From Bifidobacterium breve (GTDB lineage: Bacteria; Actinomycetota; Acidimicrobiia; Acidimicrobiales; Ilumatobacteraceae), in the NCBI GenBank assembly GCA_943325425.2, contig CALPPJ020000082.1:1-6482 (forward strand): a stretch of DNA of 6,482 bases. Reading direction: 5' to 3'. The position numbers and the translations under genes were made by a program. Below are positions 5,816 through 6,482 of this stretch, piece by piece. The notes beneath the pieces were generated by a model. The model was not told where the DNA came from, did no database searches, and saw only the letters and a list, made by a program, of their open reading frames with translations. Within the stretch, counting starts at the first letter, position 1; the number at the start of each line of letters is the position of its first letter.

Positions 5816-6482
5816 ATGAGCACACGTACGATTGCCATCACCGGAGCCACTGGTCTGATCGGATCAGCATTGACGCGTCATTTCCAGTTGCAAGGAGACC
5901 GCGTCTTACAATTCACGCGTACCGGACAGTCGTCAAACACGACGATCGCCTGGAACCCCGCGACCGGATCCATTGATTCGGCTCAACTCAGCGGAGTTGA
6001 TGCAGTCATTCACATGGCAGGCGCCGGAATCGGCGACAAGCGTTGGACTGACGAATACAAAAAGGAAATTCTTGACAGCCGAGTCAAGGGGACCAAACTC
6101 CTTGCTCAAGCAATGTCTGAAACCCAAGACGGTCCCAAGGTTTTGCTTTCGGGTTCAGCCATTGGTATCTACGGTGAGTCTTTAACGACCGAATTCAACG
6201 AGCAGTCCGCCGTCGGCAATGGATTCCTCGCGGACGTTTGCGCTCAATGGGAGTCCGCCACCGAAAGTGCTTCCCGCGCCGGAATTCGGGTCGCCCACCT
6301 CCGCACCGGAATCGTACTCAGCCCACAAGGCGGCGCGCTCGCCAAACTACTCCCCCTCTTCAAACTGGGAGCTGGTGGGAAAATGGGATCTGGCAAACAA
6401 TGGCAAAGTTGGATTTCTATTGACGATGAGGTCGCCGCCATTGATTATTTGCTCACTGCGAATGTCACCGGAGCTGTCAATC
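5816..6482 (+). CDS. TIGR01777/YfcH-type NAD(P)-binding epimerase-family protein, N-terminal part (truncated)
   Basis: An extended SDR (SDR39U1-like) protein; the physiological substrate of this family is not established. The first 222 residues are visible of a usual length near 300. Motifs: Rossmann glycine motif GATGLIG (10-16); HMAGAGIGDKRWT (66-78), the family's substrate-loop signature; SRVKGT (88-93); SGSAIGIYG (112-120), with Tyr119 at the family's conserved Tyr position; NGFLADVCAQWE (135-146); RTGIVLSPQGGAL (163-175); and SWISIDDEVAAI (198-209). The frame is open to the window edge with no defects. The start is the ATG with TAACCT just upstream and no Shine-Dalgarno. It follows kup by 129 bp in the same direction and probably has its own promoter. 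In mycobacteria and Streptomyces this family commonly sits between the E2 gene and lipB (from memory), which may explain why it is near them here. Confidence 0.93.
   Translation, partial: MSTRTIAITGATGLIGSALTRHFQLQGDRVLQFTRTGQSSNTTIAWNPATGSIDSAQLSGVDAVIHMAGAGIGDKRWTDEYKKEILDSRVKGTKLLAQAMSETQDGPKVLLSGSAIGIYGESLTTEFNEQSAVGNGFLADVCAQWESATESASRAGIRVAHLRTGIVLSPQGGALAKLLPLFKLGAGGKMGSGKQWQSWISIDDEVAAIDYLLTANVTGAVN

Overview
The window looks like ordinary chromosomal DNA from an actinobacterium. The evidence is the gene order E3 - E2 - lipB, the short single-lipoyl E2 with a long Ala/Pro/Val linker, and several starts that seem to lack a leader but have a TAnnnT element 6-9 nt upstream. Protein wording, especially the C-terminal half of Lpd and the start of LipB, reminds me of Acidimicrobiia. 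GC content is only moderately above 50% by eye, so a freshwater or marine low-GC lineage is possible. The taxonomic call is from memory, not from a search.

Layout. Positions 1-271 (minus) hold the N-terminal 90 residues of octanoyltransferase LipB, cut by the window edge. Positions 275-1648 (minus) hold a complete 2-oxo-acid dehydrogenase E2 acyltransferase, and 1692-3092 (minus) a complete dihydrolipoyl dehydrogenase (E3). Transcription runs lpd -> sucB -> lipB and presumably on to lipA outside the window. Positions 3213-3641 (minus) encode an unrecognised 142-residue protein with one N-terminal membrane anchor. A 104-bp divergent intergenic region separates it from kup (3746-5686, plus), a full-length KUP-family potassium transporter. 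After a 129-bp gap, 5816-6482 (plus) holds the first 222 residues of a TIGR01777/YfcH-type NAD(P)-binding epimerase, cut by the right edge and too close to it to show a stop.

How the genes work together. E2 carries the lipoyl arm and transfers the acyl group, E3 reoxidises the arm, and LipB loads octanoate onto the same lysine before LipA inserts sulfur. The left half is thus a compact unit that makes and uses protein-bound lipoate. kup handles potassium uptake and has no evident link to it. The TIGR01777 gene is commonly found between the E2 gene and lipB in other Actinobacteria, so its presence here, detached and on the other strand, may be a relic of that cluster.

I see no mobile element, CRISPR array, tRNA, rRNA, riboswitch or convincing rho-independent terminator. 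No previously undescribed system is evident. The points worth a second look are regulatory: the crowded repeats in the kup divergent promoter region, the apparent leaderless starts, and the in-frame three-base E2/lipB junction.
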